Origin: Bdellovibrionales bacterium
GTDB taxonomy: Bacteria; Bdellovibrionota; Bdellovibrionia; Bdellovibrionales; UBA1609
DNA: 43,657 bases
Reading direction: 5' to 3'
NCBI GenBank assembly: GCA_020850475.1
Contig: JADZEO010000124.1
Location: 1 to 43,657 of the forward strand
Part shown: positions 43,119 through 43,657 of the stretch, in pieces
How the letters are laid out: each line of letters begins with the position of its first letter
Numbering within the stretch: position 1 is the stretch's first letter
Translations under genes and position numbers: made by a program
The notes under the pieces: model-generated
The model's database searches: none
Seen by the model: the letters and a program-made list of their open reading frames with translations, nothing else
Told to the model about the DNA's origin: nothing

Positions 43119-43657
43119 ATGAAAGCCAAACAAGACAACCTTTTTGATTACTTTGATACTCGTCAGACCCGTAAGCGTTATGGACGCACCCAACACGGCG
43201 GCGTTGAAACCAAAGGACACCGAAAATTGGAGAGACCACTTTCAACTACTCGTCCGATTCATTTGGTGTTGAAGTCTCATCGGGCGAAGGGAGTTTTAAG
43301 TTTTCTCACTCATAAGAATAAACCCGTAGTCGAGGCGATCATTCGGGAGAAGGCGAGAAAATTTGGGGTGCGCATTTGTCAGTTTGCTAACGTTGGCAAT
43401 CACCTTCATCTGAAAATTCGCATTGCCTCGCGGCCGCTGTTTCAAGCCTTTTTGGTGTCGGTCACCACTTTAATCGCTCGAACCCTCACGGGCGCCCGGC
43501 GGGGTAAGAAGTTTGGCAAGTTTTGGCAGGGCCAGGCTTTTACTCGCGTATTGGTGTCGCGACGAGAGGAACTCAATTTGTTTGGCTACATCAAAGCCAA
43601 TCAAATCGAAGGGCAGGAGTCGAAGGCGGCGAGAGAAATATACTTAGAAAAATTCCA
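43119..43657 (+). CDS. REP-associated tyrosine transposase homologue (Y1, HUH), 3' end outside window
   Basis: Reads without a stop to the window edge (179 complete codons). Family marks of Y1/IS200-like single-strand nucleases of the REP-associated (RAYT) branch: RPIHLVLKSHRAKG near residue 48, HUH metal-binding pair H95 and H97 in VGNHLHLKIRI, KFWQGQAFTRVLVS, and candidate catalytic Tyr157 in NLFGYIKANQIEG. RAYTs are usually single-copy domesticated enzymes that act on nearby palindromic REP sequences; here a 62-bp palindrome and a repeat array lie directly upstream. No Shine-Dalgarno is present; the promoter suggests a leaderless message. No insertion-sequence ends are seen. Confidence 0.85.
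   Translation, partial: MKAKQDNLFDYFDTRQTRKRYGRTQHGGVETKGHRKLERPLSTTRPIHLVLKSHRAKGVLSFLTHKNKPVVEAIIREKARKFGVRICQFANVGNHLHLKIRIASRPLFQAFLVSVTTLIARTLTGARRGKKFGKFWQGQAFTRVLVSRREELNLFGYIKANQIEGQESKAAREIYLEKF

Overview
The window looks like chromosome from a predatory or saprophytic member of the Bdellovibrionota (Bdellovibrionales/Oligoflexia type). This is an inference from gene content, not from a marker gene. It holds a CarD-family regulator, a monofunctional GlnRS beside a GltX, a B-type PutA without a DNA-binding domain, a NagF/NagE phosphotransferase pair, many lipoproteins and exported proteins of unknown function, and six separate protease genes. No rRNA, tRNA, CRISPR array, prophage or replication origin was recognised. 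The only mobile-element-related gene is a REP-associated (Y1, HUH) transposase homologue running off the right edge.

Layout. 1-1340: the 3' end of an HNH endonuclease gene that dissolves into microsatellites, then an unknown minus-strand gene. 1532-3646: an exported KP-43-like subtilase. 3753-6750: glnS, a one-domain asparaginase-like gene and carD. 6879-13839: a tight gltX-cysS-uvrB-uvrC operon. 14045-17604 (minus): a three-gene secreted operon containing an intact lipoprotein subtilase and a paralogue that has lost its catalytic Asp and His (a pseudoprotease). 17731-18847: a DUF2799-like lipoprotein and queF. 19178-23565 (minus): nagF (EIIA-HPr-EI) and nagE (EIIC-EIIB plus a second EIIB-like domain). 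23790-26116: NYN protein, CrcB fluoride channel, an unknown gene and a Fis-type HTH protein. 26207-32645: an S41/PDZ protein, a TPR protein, then a membrane cassette (single-pass protein, RDD-TPR protein, rhomboid protease). 32684-36777: putA and an OmpR-type regulator. 36778-37324: a repeat-rich gap that may contain a decayed reading frame. 37325-42557: a metzincin lipoprotein, small unknown genes, a protein with an internal domain duplication, and a coiled-coil protein with an Hsp20 domain at its C terminus. 42558-43657: a 25-codon reading frame with a good ribosome binding site, a 62-bp palindrome, an array of 32-bp repeats, and the HUH transposase gene.

The genes suggest uptake of N-acetylglucosamine, proline catabolism, queuosine synthesis, UvrBC repair and heavy investment in exported proteolysis. 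The observations most worth following are the protease/pseudoprotease operon, the coiled-coil small-heat-shock fusion, the palindrome/array/transposase cluster, the GAC-NCN hexamer tracts at three places (one forming an in-frame Ser-Glu linker inside the sugar phosphotransferase), and a set of genes that lack a Shine-Dalgarno sequence but have a -10-like hexamer six bases before the start codon.
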